NCBI GenBank assembly: GCA_005792355.1
Contig: SXSC01000245.1
Coordinates: 1 to 64,000 of the forward strand
Source: Opitutaceae bacterium
GTDB taxonomy: Bacteria > Verrucomicrobiota > Verrucomicrobiia > Opitutales > Opitutaceae
Direction: 5' to 3'
Length of the DNA: 64,000 nucleotides
Every line of letters begins with the position of its first letter. Within the stretch, counting starts at the first letter, position 1. Below, one piece after another: positions 47,357-57,017 of this stretch. The notes below the pieces were generated by a model. It was not told the origin of the DNA. It was given only the letters and a program-made list of their open reading frames with translations, and searched no databases. A program made the translations under genes and the position numbers.

Positions 47357-50071
47357 ATGAAGTCCCTGCTCCTGCCGGTGTCTCGCCTCTTGCTGTTCGG
47401 TCCGGGCGCTTTGCTCTGCGCCCAGCCGGAACTCAAGCTGCCCCCCGGGGAACCGCTGCTGCCGGTGTCGGCGTTGCCGGCTTACGAAAAGGAGATCGAT
47501 CACGCGGGATTGATCCGCGGCTGGAACAAGGCCTCCCTCGCGCGCGGCCGGGAGATTTTCCAGCAGATCTGCCAGAGTTGCCACGGGGACTTGAATGTCC
47601 CGGGTTCCCTGCCCACCTCGCTGCGTTTTGGCCAGGGGGTTTTCCAACACGGCAATGATCCCTACACGATGTACCAAACCCTGACGCGCGGCTGGCGGAT
47701 GATGGTGCCGCAGGTGGAACTCGTCCCCCAGGAAAAATACGACGTCATCCATTACCTCCGGGAAAATTTTCTCCGCGAACACAACCCCGGGCAATGGTTC
47801 GAGGTGAGCAACGGCTATCTGGCCGGGCTGCCCAAGGGATCGAGCAACGGCCCCGCGCCCGTCAAACGTGAACCCTGGCGGGAAATGAACTACGGCGATC
47901 TCCTGATCGGCACCTTTGAAATGACGGATCCCGCCGATCGCGCCGCCAAGCCACCCGCCGGCAGCCAGCCGGACTACGTGCCCCCCGACGCCAACCTCGC
48001 CTACAAGGGCATCGCGGTCCGGCTCGATGCCGGCGAGGGCGGTATCGCCCGCGGCAATACCTGGCTGGCGTTCGAACACGACACCCTGCGCGTGGCGGGG
48101 GCGTGGACCGGCGCGGGGTTCATCGACTGGCACGGCATCAACTTCGACGGCCGGCATGGCATGCGGCCGCGGACCATCGGCGATCTCCTGCTGGAGACCG
48201 CCGACGTCCCGGGCTGGGCCAACCCCGCGACGGGCGACTTTGTCGATCCGCGGATCCGCGGGCTCGACGGGCGGCCCTACGGACCGCTGCCACGCGCGTG
48301 GGGAAAATACCGCGGGCTCTACCGGGCGGGAGCGCGCACCGTGATTTCCTACACGGTGGCGGACGTGTCGATCCTGGAAAGCTACGACCTTGAGCCGGGA
48401 AGCCCGCCCGTTATTGTGCGCACGTTGAACATTGGGAAGTCGTCGCGCGATCTGGCCTTCCGCGCCGGGAATGCCGTGACGAGTTTCACAATTCGCGGCG
48501 CGGCGGGCGTGAGCCAGCGCACGGCCGACGGATTTGCGGTCGTGCGGATTCCGGCGACGGCGACGCCGCTGAACCTCGCCCTGGTTTACGGTCGCGCGGC
48601 CGCCCCGGAAAAAACGGCCGGGCTCGCGCCGCTCGATCTCCGGCAATTTACACGCGGGGGCCCGGCCCAGTGGCCGACGACGTTCGAGACGGCGGTGATC
48701 CGCGGGGCGCCGACCGGGGCATTCGCGGTGGACAGCTATTCGCTGCCGGCGCGCGCGACGAATCCGGGGAAAAACTGGATGCGCACCACGGGGATCGATT
48801 TTCTTCCCGGCACGGATGCGGCGGTGGTGTGCACGTGGGACGGCGATGTGTTTCGGATCGAGGGGATTGGCGGCGACCAGGCCACGGTCACGTGGAAGCG
48901 GATCGCGGCGGGGCTGTTTCAGCCGGCGGGAATCAAGGTGGTCAACGGCGCGGTCATGGTTTCGTGCCGCGATCAGATCGTCCGGCTGCGTGATCTCAAC
49001 GGCGATGGTGAGATCGATTTTTATGAGTGCTTCAACAGCGACCATCAGGTGACGGAACACTTCCACGAATTTGCGATGGGCCTGCAGGCCGATGTGGCGG
49101 GAAACCTCTATTACGCGAAGAGCGCCCGGCATGCGCGCCCGCCCCTGGTGCCGCAACATGGCACGCTGCTCAAGGTGGCCGCCGACGGTGCGACGACGGA
49201 GATCCTCGCTAACGGTTTCCGCGCGGCCAACGGCGTCTGCCTCAATCCGGACGGAAGCTTCATCGTGACCGATCAGGAAGGCCACTGGACGCCGATGAAC
49301 CGGATCAATTGGGTCAAACCGGGGCGCGTGCGATTCTACGGCAACATGTGGAGCTACGGCGCACCGCCGGACACCTCCGATGCCGCGATGGAGCAACCGC
49401 TCACCTGGGTGGACAAGATGTTTGATCGTTCGCCGGCGGAACTGCTCTGGGTGGAGAGCGAAAGTTGGGGCGCGTTGCACGGTAAGCTGATCAACCTGTC
49501 GTATGGCACGGGGCGGATCGAAATCGTGCCCCACGAATTCCTGGGCGGGACGGTGCAGGGCGGGATCTGCGCGCTGCCGATTGCGGATCTGCCGACTGGT
49601 CTGATCCGCGGGCGATTCCACTCCGGGAATGGGCATCTTTATCTGGCTGGAATGTCGGCCTGGGCCACCAATCAACTGGATCAACCCGGTGGAATTTACC
49701 GGATTCGGGCCACGGGCAAACCGGCCGGGGTGCCGACCGGTCTGCGAGCCCACCGCCAGGGCATCGATTTGGTTTTCTCCGATCCGCTTGACGCGCGGGC
49801 GGCGGGCAATGCCGCGAATTTCAAGGTCACGACGTGGTCACTGCTGCGGAGTGAGAAATACGGATCGGCGCGGCACAACGTGAAGGAGCTGAAGATTGCG
49901 GGCGCAACCCTGGCGGAGGATCGCCTGAAACTGCGCCTGTTGCTGCCGGAGATCGAACCGGTGCAGCAGATGGAGATCCGCTACGAACTCAAAGGGGCGG
50001 ACGGGGCGACGGTGAAAGGCACGCTGGAGAACACCATCCACGTGCTGGGCGAGGCGGCCAGAATCGAGTGA
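47357..50071 (+). CDS. Secreted c-type cytochrome / DUF6797-like sugar-dehydrogenase-type protein
   Basis: GREIFQQICQSCHGDLNVPGSLPTSLRFG (CXXCH), beta-propeller-like C-terminal half. Confidence 0.85.
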   Translation: MKSLLLPVSRLLLFGPGALLCAQPELKLPPGEPLLPVSALPAYEKEIDHAGLIRGWNKASLARGREIFQQICQSCHGDLNVPGSLPTSLRFGQGVFQHGNDPYTMYQTLTRGWRMMVPQVELVPQEKYDVIHYLRENFLREHNPGQWFEVSNGYLAGLPKGSSNGPAPVKREPWREMNYGDLLIGTFEMTDPADRAAKPPAGSQPDYVPPDANLAYKGIAVRLDAGEGGIARGNTWLAFEHDTLRVAGAWTGAGFIDWHGINFDGRHGMRPRTIGDLLLETADVPGWANPATGDFVDPRIRGLDGRPYGPLPRAWGKYRGLYRAGARTVISYTVADVSILESYDLEPGSPPVIVRTLNIGKSSRDLAFRAGNAVTSFTIRGAAGVSQRTADGFAVVRIPATATPLNLALVYGRAAAPEKTAGLAPLDLRQFTRGGPAQWPTTFETAVIRGAPTGAFAVDSYSLPARATNPGKNWMRTTGIDFLPGTDAAVVCTWDGDVFRIEGIGGDQATVTWKRIAAGLFQPAGIKVVNGAVMVSCRDQIVRLRDLNGDGEIDFYECFNSDHQVTEHFHEFAMGLQADVAGNLYYAKSARHARPPLVPQHGTLLKVAADGATTEILANGFRAANGVCLNPDGSFIVTDQEGHWTPMNRINWVKPGRVRFYGNMWSYGAPPDTSDAAMEQPLTWVDKMFDRSPAELLWVESESWGALHGKLINLSYGTGRIEIVPHEFLGGTVQGGICALPIADLPTGLIRGRFHSGNGHLYLAGMSAWATNQLDQPGGIYRIRATGKPAGVPTGLRAHRQGIDLVFSDPLDARAAGNAANFKVTTWSLLRSEKYGSARHNVKELKIAGATLAEDRLKLRLLLPEIEPVQQMEIRYELKGADGATVKGTLENTIHVLGEAARIE

Positions 50072-50165
50072 CGGTCCGAGTCGCCGGCGAGCGCGATTTC
50101 CCCCCCCGCCAGGCACCGGGCGGAATTAGGCTCTCTTTTTCACGGATTGTCCCGCACCTTGCGGG

Positions 50166-52010
50166 ATGGAAAAACGCCCGTTCGATCAACTCGGCCTCTC
50201 GCCGGACCTGCTGAAAGCTGTTGCCAAGATGGGCTTCGAGGAAGCTTCGCCCATCCAGACCGCGGTCATCCCGACCATTCTCTCCGGGCGCGATGTTGTC
50301 GGCCAGTCCTCCACCGGATCGGGCAAGACGGCGGCATTTGCCATCCCGGCCATTGAAAAGGTCGACCCGAAAATCCGCGGCGTGCAGGTGCTCATCCTGT
50401 GTCCCACGCGGGAACTCGCGGTGCAGGTTGCGGAGGAATTCGGCAAGCTCGCCCTCTTCAAGCGCGGGGTGTCCGGCGTGCCGATTTACGGCGGGCAGAG
50501 TTACGAGCGGCAGTTTCGCGCGCTCGCGGCGGGCGTGCAGATCGTGATCGGCACGCCGGGCCGCGTGATGGACCACATGGAGCGCGGCACGCTCCAGCTC
50601 GATCAGCTCAAGCTCGTGATCCTCGACGAAACCGACCGCATGCTCGACATGGGTTTCCGCGACGACATCGAGCACATCCTGAAATCCGTGCCGACGGAGC
50701 GGCAGCTCCTGTTTTTCTCCGCCACGATTCCGCGCGGGATTCAGGATATGATCAGCCGTTACTCGAAGGATCCGGAGTGGATTCGGATCGAGTCGGTGGC
50801 GCAGAATGCCCCGCAGGTGGAGCAGACGTACTTCGAGGTCGACCGCCGCTCCAAGATCGAGGCGCTCACGCGGTTGATCGACGTGAATGATTTTCGCTAC
50901 GGGATCGTTTTTTGCAGCACGAAGATCATGGTCGACGATCTCGACGAACACCTGCACTCGCGCGGCTACATGACGGACCGGTTGCACGGCGACATCACCC
51001 AAGCGCAGCGCGACCGCGTGATGCAGAAGTTCCGCGAGCGGAAATTTGAATTTCTTGTGGCAACGGACGTCGCGGCCCGCGGACTCGATATCGACGATCT
51101 GGAGGTCGTGTTCAACTTTGACCTGCCGAACGACGCGGAGGACTACACGCACCGCATCGGTCGCACCGGGCGGGCGGGCCGGAAAGGGCAGGCGTTCACC
51201 TTCGTGAGCGGGCAGGAAATCTACAAACTGCAGAGCATGGTGCGCTGGGCGAAGCTCGACATCCGGCGCGGCAAGATCCCTTCGCTGGATGAGGTCGAGG
51301 AGGCGCGCACGAGTGTGTTCTTCGAAAAAATCCGCACGACGCTGGAGGAAAAGAAGTTCAAGCCACACGACCGCATGATCGACCGGCTGCTCGATCAGGG
51401 GTACCCGAGTACGGACATCTGTTCGGCCCTGATCCACATGCTGCAGGGCGCTGGCCCCGCGACTGGAGGCCCGGCGGCGAAACCGTCGCCGGCGAAACCG
51501 GCCCAGCCATCAGTCGATGCGCCGAAGCCGGCGCCCGCGTGGGCGAAAGCCGCGGCATCGCGGCCAGAGGGAGGCGGGCTGCCGTCCGCGAAGCCGAAGC
51601 AAAAATTCGAAGTCGCGCGACCTGACTCCCACCCGGCTCCGGCGAGCAGCCCCGCGTCGGTTGAAGCCGAACAGAATGCCTTTTTGCCGCAGCCGGCGCC
51701 GAAGCGCTCCGTCCCCAAGCCCCACTTTGAACGTCCGGCCCGCACCGGGCACGAGCCGGGCATGGCCACGATTTTCCTCAACGTGGGTCGCAAGCAGCTC
51801 ATCACCCCCGCGGATGTGGTCGGGAAGATCGCCGGAGTCACGCGGCTGCCGGCCTCGATTGTCGGGGCACTCGATATTCACCAACGCCACACGCTCGTGG
51901 ACGTGGCGAAGGAGCACGCGGACCTGGTCGTGAGCAAGCTGGCCGGGATCCGGGTGAAGGGGGTGGCCTTGGAGCCGGCGATCGCCGGAGCGGAGACGAA
52001 GGGGGAGTAG
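50166..52010 (+). CDS. DEAD-box RNA helicase with DbpA-like RNA-binding C-terminus
   Basis: GSGKTAAFAIPA, PTRELAVQVAEEF, DETDRML, SAT, HRIGRTGRAGRKG; C-terminal IFLNVGRKQLITPADVVGKIAG. Confidence 0.95.
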   Translation: MEKRPFDQLGLSPDLLKAVAKMGFEEASPIQTAVIPTILSGRDVVGQSSTGSGKTAAFAIPAIEKVDPKIRGVQVLILCPTRELAVQVAEEFGKLALFKRGVSGVPIYGGQSYERQFRALAAGVQIVIGTPGRVMDHMERGTLQLDQLKLVILDETDRMLDMGFRDDIEHILKSVPTERQLLFFSATIPRGIQDMISRYSKDPEWIRIESVAQNAPQVEQTYFEVDRRSKIEALTRLIDVNDFRYGIVFCSTKIMVDDLDEHLHSRGYMTDRLHGDITQAQRDRVMQKFRERKFEFLVATDVAARGLDIDDLEVVFNFDLPNDAEDYTHRIGRTGRAGRKGQAFTFVSGQEIYKLQSMVRWAKLDIRRGKIPSLDEVEEARTSVFFEKIRTTLEEKKFKPHDRMIDRLLDQGYPSTDICSALIHMLQGAGPATGGPAAKPSPAKPAQPSVDAPKPAPAWAKAAASRPEGGGLPSAKPKQKFEVARPDSHPAPASSPASVEAEQNAFLPQPAPKRSVPKPHFERPARTGHEPGMATIFLNVGRKQLITPADVVGKIAGVTRLPASIVGALDIHQRHTLVDVAKEHADLVVSKLAGIRVKGVALEPAIAGAETKGE

Positions 52011-52119
52011 GGCGGCACGAGAAAGATGCGGCAGGGACCGACTTCGGCTTGCTCAGCTGTCTTGGTTGGGGATGGGGGAAAACCACCAATCTTTTTGCCC
52101 CCACGCCCTCCCACGCCTT

Positions 52120-53007
52120 TCAGTTCTTCACCATCGCCCGCATCGCGGCGATGTGCGCGGGCGTGCTGCCGCAACAGCCGCCGACAATCCGGGCGCCGGC
52201 GGCGAGCAGTCGCGGGGCGGCGGCGGCGAATTCCGCGGCCGATTCAGCGTAGGAAATTTTTCCGTCGCGTAACACGGGCGAGCCGGCGTTGGGCTGCACG
52301 ATGACCGGAGTGGCGCCGGCGGCGTCGACCAACTCGGCCGTGAGCCGCGTATAGTCGTCGAGGGAGAGTTCCGTCCCGCAGTTGGCACCGACGACGTCGG
52401 CACCGGCGGCGAGCGCGGCGGCGATTGCGACGGGTACGCTGGTGCCCATCATGGTGCGGAATCCGGTCGGAGATTTCTGAAACGCATAGGTGGCCAAGAC
52501 GACGAGTGCTCCGGCGGCGCGCGCCGCCCGGACGGCCAGGCCGAGCTCCTCGGGATCGGACATGGTCTCGACCAAAATCGCCTCGGCGCCACCCTCGAGC
52601 AGCGCGGCGGCTTGGGCCGCGAAAGCCCGGGTGACATCCTCGGCGGGCGTGTCGCCGAGCGGTTCGAGGAGACCGCCAAACGGGCCGAGGTCGCCGAGCA
52701 CCCAGGCGCGATCGCCGGCGATTTCGCGCGCGAGCCGGGCCCCGGCGACGTTGAGCTCGTGCATCCGGGTGGCGGCGTCGTGGTTACTCAGCACAAAGGT
52801 GGTCCCGCCAAAGGTATTCGTGGTGAGCAGGTCGGCGCCGGCGGCGAGATAACGGCGATGGAGTTCGCGCACGCGGTCCGGCTGCTCCGTATTCCAGAAT
52901 TCACCACACGCCCCGGGGAGGAGGCCCAGCGATTGGAGTTGGGTGCCGGTGGCGCCGTCGCCGAGCAGGGGGCGGCGGGCGAGTTCGTCGAGCAATGCGA
53001 GCTTCAT
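52120..53007 (-). CDS. Homocysteine S-methyltransferase family protein
   Basis: LLGDGATGTQLQ, LTTNTFGGTTF, GANCGTEL, RIVGGCCGSTPAHIAAM. Confidence 0.92.
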   Translation of the reverse strand: MKLALLDELARRPLLGDGATGTQLQSLGLLPGACGEFWNTEQPDRVRELHRRYLAAGADLLTTNTFGGTTFVLSNHDAATRMHELNVAGARLAREIAGDRAWVLGDLGPFGGLLEPLGDTPAEDVTRAFAAQAAALLEGGAEAILVETMSDPEELGLAVRAARAAGALVVLATYAFQKSPTGFRTMMGTSVPVAIAAALAAGADVVGANCGTELSLDDYTRLTAELVDAAGATPVIVQPNAGSPVLRDGKISYAESAAEFAAAAPRLLAAGARIVGGCCGSTPAHIAAMRAMVKN

Positions 53008-53049
53008 GGAAGGAGAATGGCCAGATGCCTGGAGTGTCCGGGCGCAGGT

Positions 53050-54312
53050 TCAGCCGCCAGCGCGGCCGGAAAAATCGCGGAGGGCGTCGAGCATCGCGAC
53101 GATGTTCTCCACCGGCGTGCGCGCCTGGATGTTGTGAATTGTATTGAAGACAAATCCGCCGCCCGGCGCGAAGATGCGCAGCCGCTCGAGCACCTGCGCG
53201 TGCACTTCCGCCGGCGACCCAAAGGGCAGCGTGTGCTGCGTGTCGACCCCGCCGCCCCAGAACACGAGTTGTTCGCCGAACTCGGCCTTGAGCTGGCGCG
53301 GGTCCATGCCCGTGGCGGAACATTGCACCGGATTGAGGATGTCGAAGCCGCACGCAAGGAAGTCGGGGATGAGCGGCCGGACGGCGCCGCAGGAGTGCTT
53401 GAAAGTCTTCCAGGTCGTGTGCCGGTGCACCCAGTCGTTCACGCGGCGGTAGTACGGCGCGTAGAGATCGTTGAAGGTGGCGCGCGAACAGAATTGCGAA
53501 CTCTGCGTGCCGAAGTCGGTGCCGCAGATGAAGAGGATGTCCACCGCATCGCCGGCGAGGCGGGCAAAGGTCGCGAGGTTTTGCAGCGCGACGTCGCATT
53601 GCCGGGAAAAAATGGCGTGGATGTAATCGGGCCGTTCCAGCAGTGAAACGTACCACTCGCTCACGTCGCGGATCCCGCGCGGGTGCTTGAGAAAGGCCGC
53701 GGGGACGAGCGCGATGTCACCGAAGCCCGTGCCGCCGAGGCTCGCCTGAATGGCCCGCGGGCTGCCGCGCACGCGGGCGACCTCGCGCTCCCAGTGGGTG
53801 ACATCCGCCGGTGCGAGCAGCTTGAATTCCTCGCAGTTGTCGGCGGGATCGAGGCGACTCTCATCCAGCGGTGGCTGCCGGATGATCGCATCGAAAAAGT
53901 ATCCGCCGGCCGGCAGATGTCCGCTGGGCGGAACGGTGGTGTCGCCCTCGGGAAAAAGGTAGACGTCGCCCGCCGGTTCCTCGCGCGGTTGGAAGCCCTC
54001 GGGCACCAGGACGACCTGGCCCCACGGGGTGCGCCACTCGTGCCAGCCCTCGTTGGGAAAACCGAACATCGTGCCGCGGCCGCTGATGCCCGCGACGTCG
54101 ACGCCGATTGCGTCCAGCAGATCGGGTTCGACTTCACCGAGCATCTGATATGGCTCCGACACCTTGACCGGGTGCTCCGCCAGGCCGAAGTGCCGGCGCA
54201 GCGCAGCGACACAGGTCACGTGCAGGCCGGTGACGCCTGTGCTGCCAAAATCAACCGGCACCGGCCCGGGTTGGTGAGCGAGGGAGCGGCGGACCTTTTC
54301 GCGGGAGGTCAT
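53050..54312 (-). CDS. Uroporphyrinogen decarboxylase-family (MtaA/CmuA-like) methyltransferase
   Basis: PVPVDFGSTGVTGLHV, FKHSCGAVRPLIPDFLACGFDILNPVQ, LVFWGGGVDTQHTLPFGSPAEV. Confidence 0.9.
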   Translation of the reverse strand: MTSREKVRRSLAHQPGPVPVDFGSTGVTGLHVTCVAALRRHFGLAEHPVKVSEPYQMLGEVEPDLLDAIGVDVAGISGRGTMFGFPNEGWHEWRTPWGQVVLVPEGFQPREEPAGDVYLFPEGDTTVPPSGHLPAGGYFFDAIIRQPPLDESRLDPADNCEEFKLLAPADVTHWEREVARVRGSPRAIQASLGGTGFGDIALVPAAFLKHPRGIRDVSEWYVSLLERPDYIHAIFSRQCDVALQNLATFARLAGDAVDILFICGTDFGTQSSQFCSRATFNDLYAPYYRRVNDWVHRHTTWKTFKHSCGAVRPLIPDFLACGFDILNPVQCSATGMDPRQLKAEFGEQLVFWGGGVDTQHTLPFGSPAEVHAQVLERLRIFAPGGGFVFNTIHNIQARTPVENIVAMLDALRDFSGRAGG

Positions 54313-54354
54313 GGGCTGGCGGGCCGGCGGGTGGGGCCGGAAGATGCGGCGCGG

Positions 54355-54993
54355 TTACGCGGCGGCACCGACCATCTGCCGGGCGAGTTCGACGGCGGAA
54401 CCGGCGTCGGCGGCGAAACCGTCGGCGCCGATTTCGTTGGCGAAATCCTGGGTGACGGGTGCCCCGCCGATTACAATTTTGGTGCCGGCCAGTCCCGCGG
54501 CCTTGAGGGCGAGGACGGCGTCCTTCATCGCGGGCATCGTGGTGGTGAGCAGCGCCGAAATGCCCACGAGATGGGCCTGATGCTCGCGCGCGGCGGCGAC
54601 GTAGCGATCAGCGCTGACGTTGGTGCCGAGATCGATCACGTTGAAATTGGCGCCGCGCCACATCATCGCCACGAGGTTCTTGCCGATGTCGTGAAGGTCG
54701 CCCTGGGCGGTGCCGATGATGGCGGTGTATTTCGGTTTGATGCCGGCGGCGACGAGCAGCGGTTCGAGGAGCTTCAGCGCCTCCTTCATCGCGCGGGCGG
54801 CGATGAGCATCTCGGGCACGAAAATCTCATTGCGCCGGAATTTCTCGCCGACGATCGCCATGCCCGGCACGAGACCCTGTTCGACGATGTTCTGGGGCGG
54901 AGTGCCGGCGGCAAGGAACTCCTGGGTGAGTCGGACGGTCTCGGTGCGCTTGCCGGCGGCCACGGCCTGGGTGAGTTCGGTGAAGGAAGGCAT
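54355..54993 (-). CDS. Corrinoid (B12-binding) protein of a methyltransferase system
   Basis: IIGTAQGDLHDIGKNLVAMM (DXHXXG), VVIGGAPVTQDFANEIGADGFAADAGSAV. Confidence 0.94.
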   Translation of the reverse strand: MPSFTELTQAVAAGKRTETVRLTQEFLAAGTPPQNIVEQGLVPGMAIVGEKFRRNEIFVPEMLIAARAMKEALKLLEPLLVAAGIKPKYTAIIGTAQGDLHDIGKNLVAMMWRGANFNVIDLGTNVSADRYVAAAREHQAHLVGISALLTTTMPAMKDAVLALKAAGLAGTKIVIGGAPVTQDFANEIGADGFAADAGSAVELARQMVGAAA

Positions 54994-55153
54994 GGGCCGA
55001 GCTTGGAAATCGGCAGGGACAATTCAAACCAGAACGCCCAAGCCCGCATTTCGAGCGATGGGATCCAAAATCGCGGCTCGAGAATTGAATCGCCGGCGGG
55101 TTGATTCCCCGTGGCTTGCCACGTTTCGGCCTGCGATTTTATGCCGCGTGCCG

Positions 55154-55214
55154 TATTATGCCGCGTCGGCGGTGGGTTCTCCTCTGAGACGGCCAGCGGA
55201 GACGCGGCATAATA
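55154..55214. repeat. Perfect 14-bp inverted repeat TATTATGCCGCGTC / GACGCGGCATAATA plus a third half-site at ~55139
   Basis: Read directly; lies at the 3' side of the recombinase gene. Confidence 0.85.
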
Positions 55215-55228
55215 ATCCGGCGGGGCGG

Positions 55229-55993
55229 TCACAGGTCGCGCAGGAATCTGAGGAGACGGTCGGTGGGTTGGAAGCGGCGGAGTTTCGCGTTCGTCGGCTG
55301 CGTGCGCTGCAGGATTTGCTCCTTCATGGTGAGGTCTGCGTGCAGATAGATTTGAGTGGTTTCGACCGATTCGTGACCGAGCCAGATCGCAATGAGCGCG
55401 CGATCGACTCCGGCTTGGAGCATTTCCATGGCGGCGGTATGGATCACGTCGTGCCCGGACTTGCCTGCACGAACGCGCAGACTTCCCTCGACCCAATCGA
55501 GATCGTCCAACCGCAAATGGCACACCTCGGACGAACGCAGGCCGAGGTGCGTCAACAACACCAACACCGCATAATCCCGTTGGCCCAGCGCCGTGGTGCG
55601 ATCACAGTGCGCCAGCAACGTGGCCATGCCGCCGGCGGGTAGAGTCGCGGGCAAGCTGGCGAGCGCCCAAACCGGTAGCCGTGGTACTGCCGCGGTCAAA
55701 TCAACCGTGAGCTCGCCCCGCGCCTGCAGAAAGCGAAAGAAGCTTCGTAGAGCGGTGGTCAGCGCGTGCGCGTTGGGAGTGCGACCATGAGCGCGCAGAT
55801 GCTCGCGCACAAACGCGACCACTTGTGCCATCCGCCAGCGGCCCGGGCGGCAGGCTCCGCGGCCTGCGACCTCCGTGACAAACGCACGGGCGAAGCGCTG
55901 GTACGCGTGTGTCGCGCCGCGCTGTTCCCGGGGGATTTTATCTTGATAAAACCGGGAACGGAACAGCTCCCCGGGTTCTGCGCGGCGCGACAC
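55229..55993 (-). pseudogene. Tyrosine recombinase/integrase (XerC/D-type), internally deleted and probably inactive
   Basis: LGLRSSEVCHLRLDDLDW box I retained; box II reads HDVIHTAAMEML (HxxI, not HxxR); ~70 aa usually between LRVRAGKSG and box II missing; LGHESVETTQIYLHADLTMKEQ. Confidence 0.75.
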
Positions 55994-56421
55994 AACCTTC
56001 GCCGAGCCTATGGTGGGCAGCCTCCGCAGGCTTATTGCATCTTTTTTTGCTGGCGAGAGCCAGCATCTGGATTCGGCCTGCCAGCCGTAGGCTTGGCGGA
56101 GGCTGGCGGAGAGGGTGCGATTTTAACAAGAACATCAGGGGCGCTAATTTCGTCTTTCGATTCACCTGCACGGCAATGCCTGCACGTCGATTCTCCTCGT
56201 AGGATTGGCTTTCATGGGTGGAGGGCAAGCGACGGACGAATTTCACCTTCGACATGCCCGATTCGGCTTGAAGGCCAGCGGCATCGAGGAATGCGCGCCC
56301 GTTCGGCGCAAAGGTGGAACCAATTCGTGCCGGCGGATTTCAGCCGATGAATCTCTCGCCGTGAACCGGCGCCTAAAATGGACACTTCATCCACCGTTAG
56401 AGGTGAGACCTGACGCGGAAG

Positions 56422-56789
56422 TTGTTTGGCCCGGGACCCGGCGCAATGCCTGCCACTGCGAAAGGCGGTTTCGCCGAGACCTTCGACGAATCACCGCTGC
56501 CGGGACTCGACTCGGAAGCACTGGACTTCAAGGTTGCTTCCGTGTCGTTCCCGGATCGGGGCAAGCTGGGCAAGGCCGAATGGCAGACCCTGCGATTGCT
56601 GGAGCCCCAGGGGCGAAGACTGGTGCCGACCGTCGGCGGTCTGCTTTGGTTCGGGAAGAACCCGGAGGCACGCTCCCCGGACGCGTGGATTCAATGCGGC
56701 CGGTTGCCGCGCTCGCTTTCCAGCACGGCATCCAACTCTGCACTTCAGATTCCCACCTTCGTCACGAGGCAGGATTGACCCTCTGCTGA
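56422..56789 (+). pseudogene. Chimeric remnant: AlbA_2/RecG-like regulator fragment joined to a PIN-domain C-terminus
   Basis: ESPLPGLDSEALDFKVASVSF...EPQGRRLVPTVGGLLWFGKNPEARSPDAWIQCGR, then in another frame VAALAFQHGIQLCTSDSHLRHEAGLTLC. Confidence 0.55.
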
Positions 56790-57017
56790 ATCTTGTCTGT
56801 GCCCTCTCCGGTACCCCCTCTCCGGAAAGGAAAACAGCTGATAACGAGCGAAAACCGGAGGCGGACTGTCGGTGGAATGTGCTAGTTTGGTCTCAATGCC
56901 AAATTCGTTGAATCCTCCGTCCGCGTATCGAGTCGGATTCCGGCCGAGAACCGAATCTGATGTTTTATGCGAGGATCGTTGGATTGCCTGTTCGCCCCAT
57001 TGCCCCCTGGACCACCT

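Noticed and set aside
46925-49753. 942-aa minus-strand ORF
   Set aside because: Antisense to the well-supported cytochrome/DUF6797-like gene; Arg/Gly/Pro/His-rich composition typical of high-GC shadow ORFs.
52049-52272. Short overlapping ORFs downstream of the helicase
   Set aside because: Overlap the end of the homocysteine methyltransferase on the other strand; no support.
53683-55104. 473-aa plus-strand ORF
   Set aside because: Antisense to the UroD-family and corrinoid genes; shadow composition.
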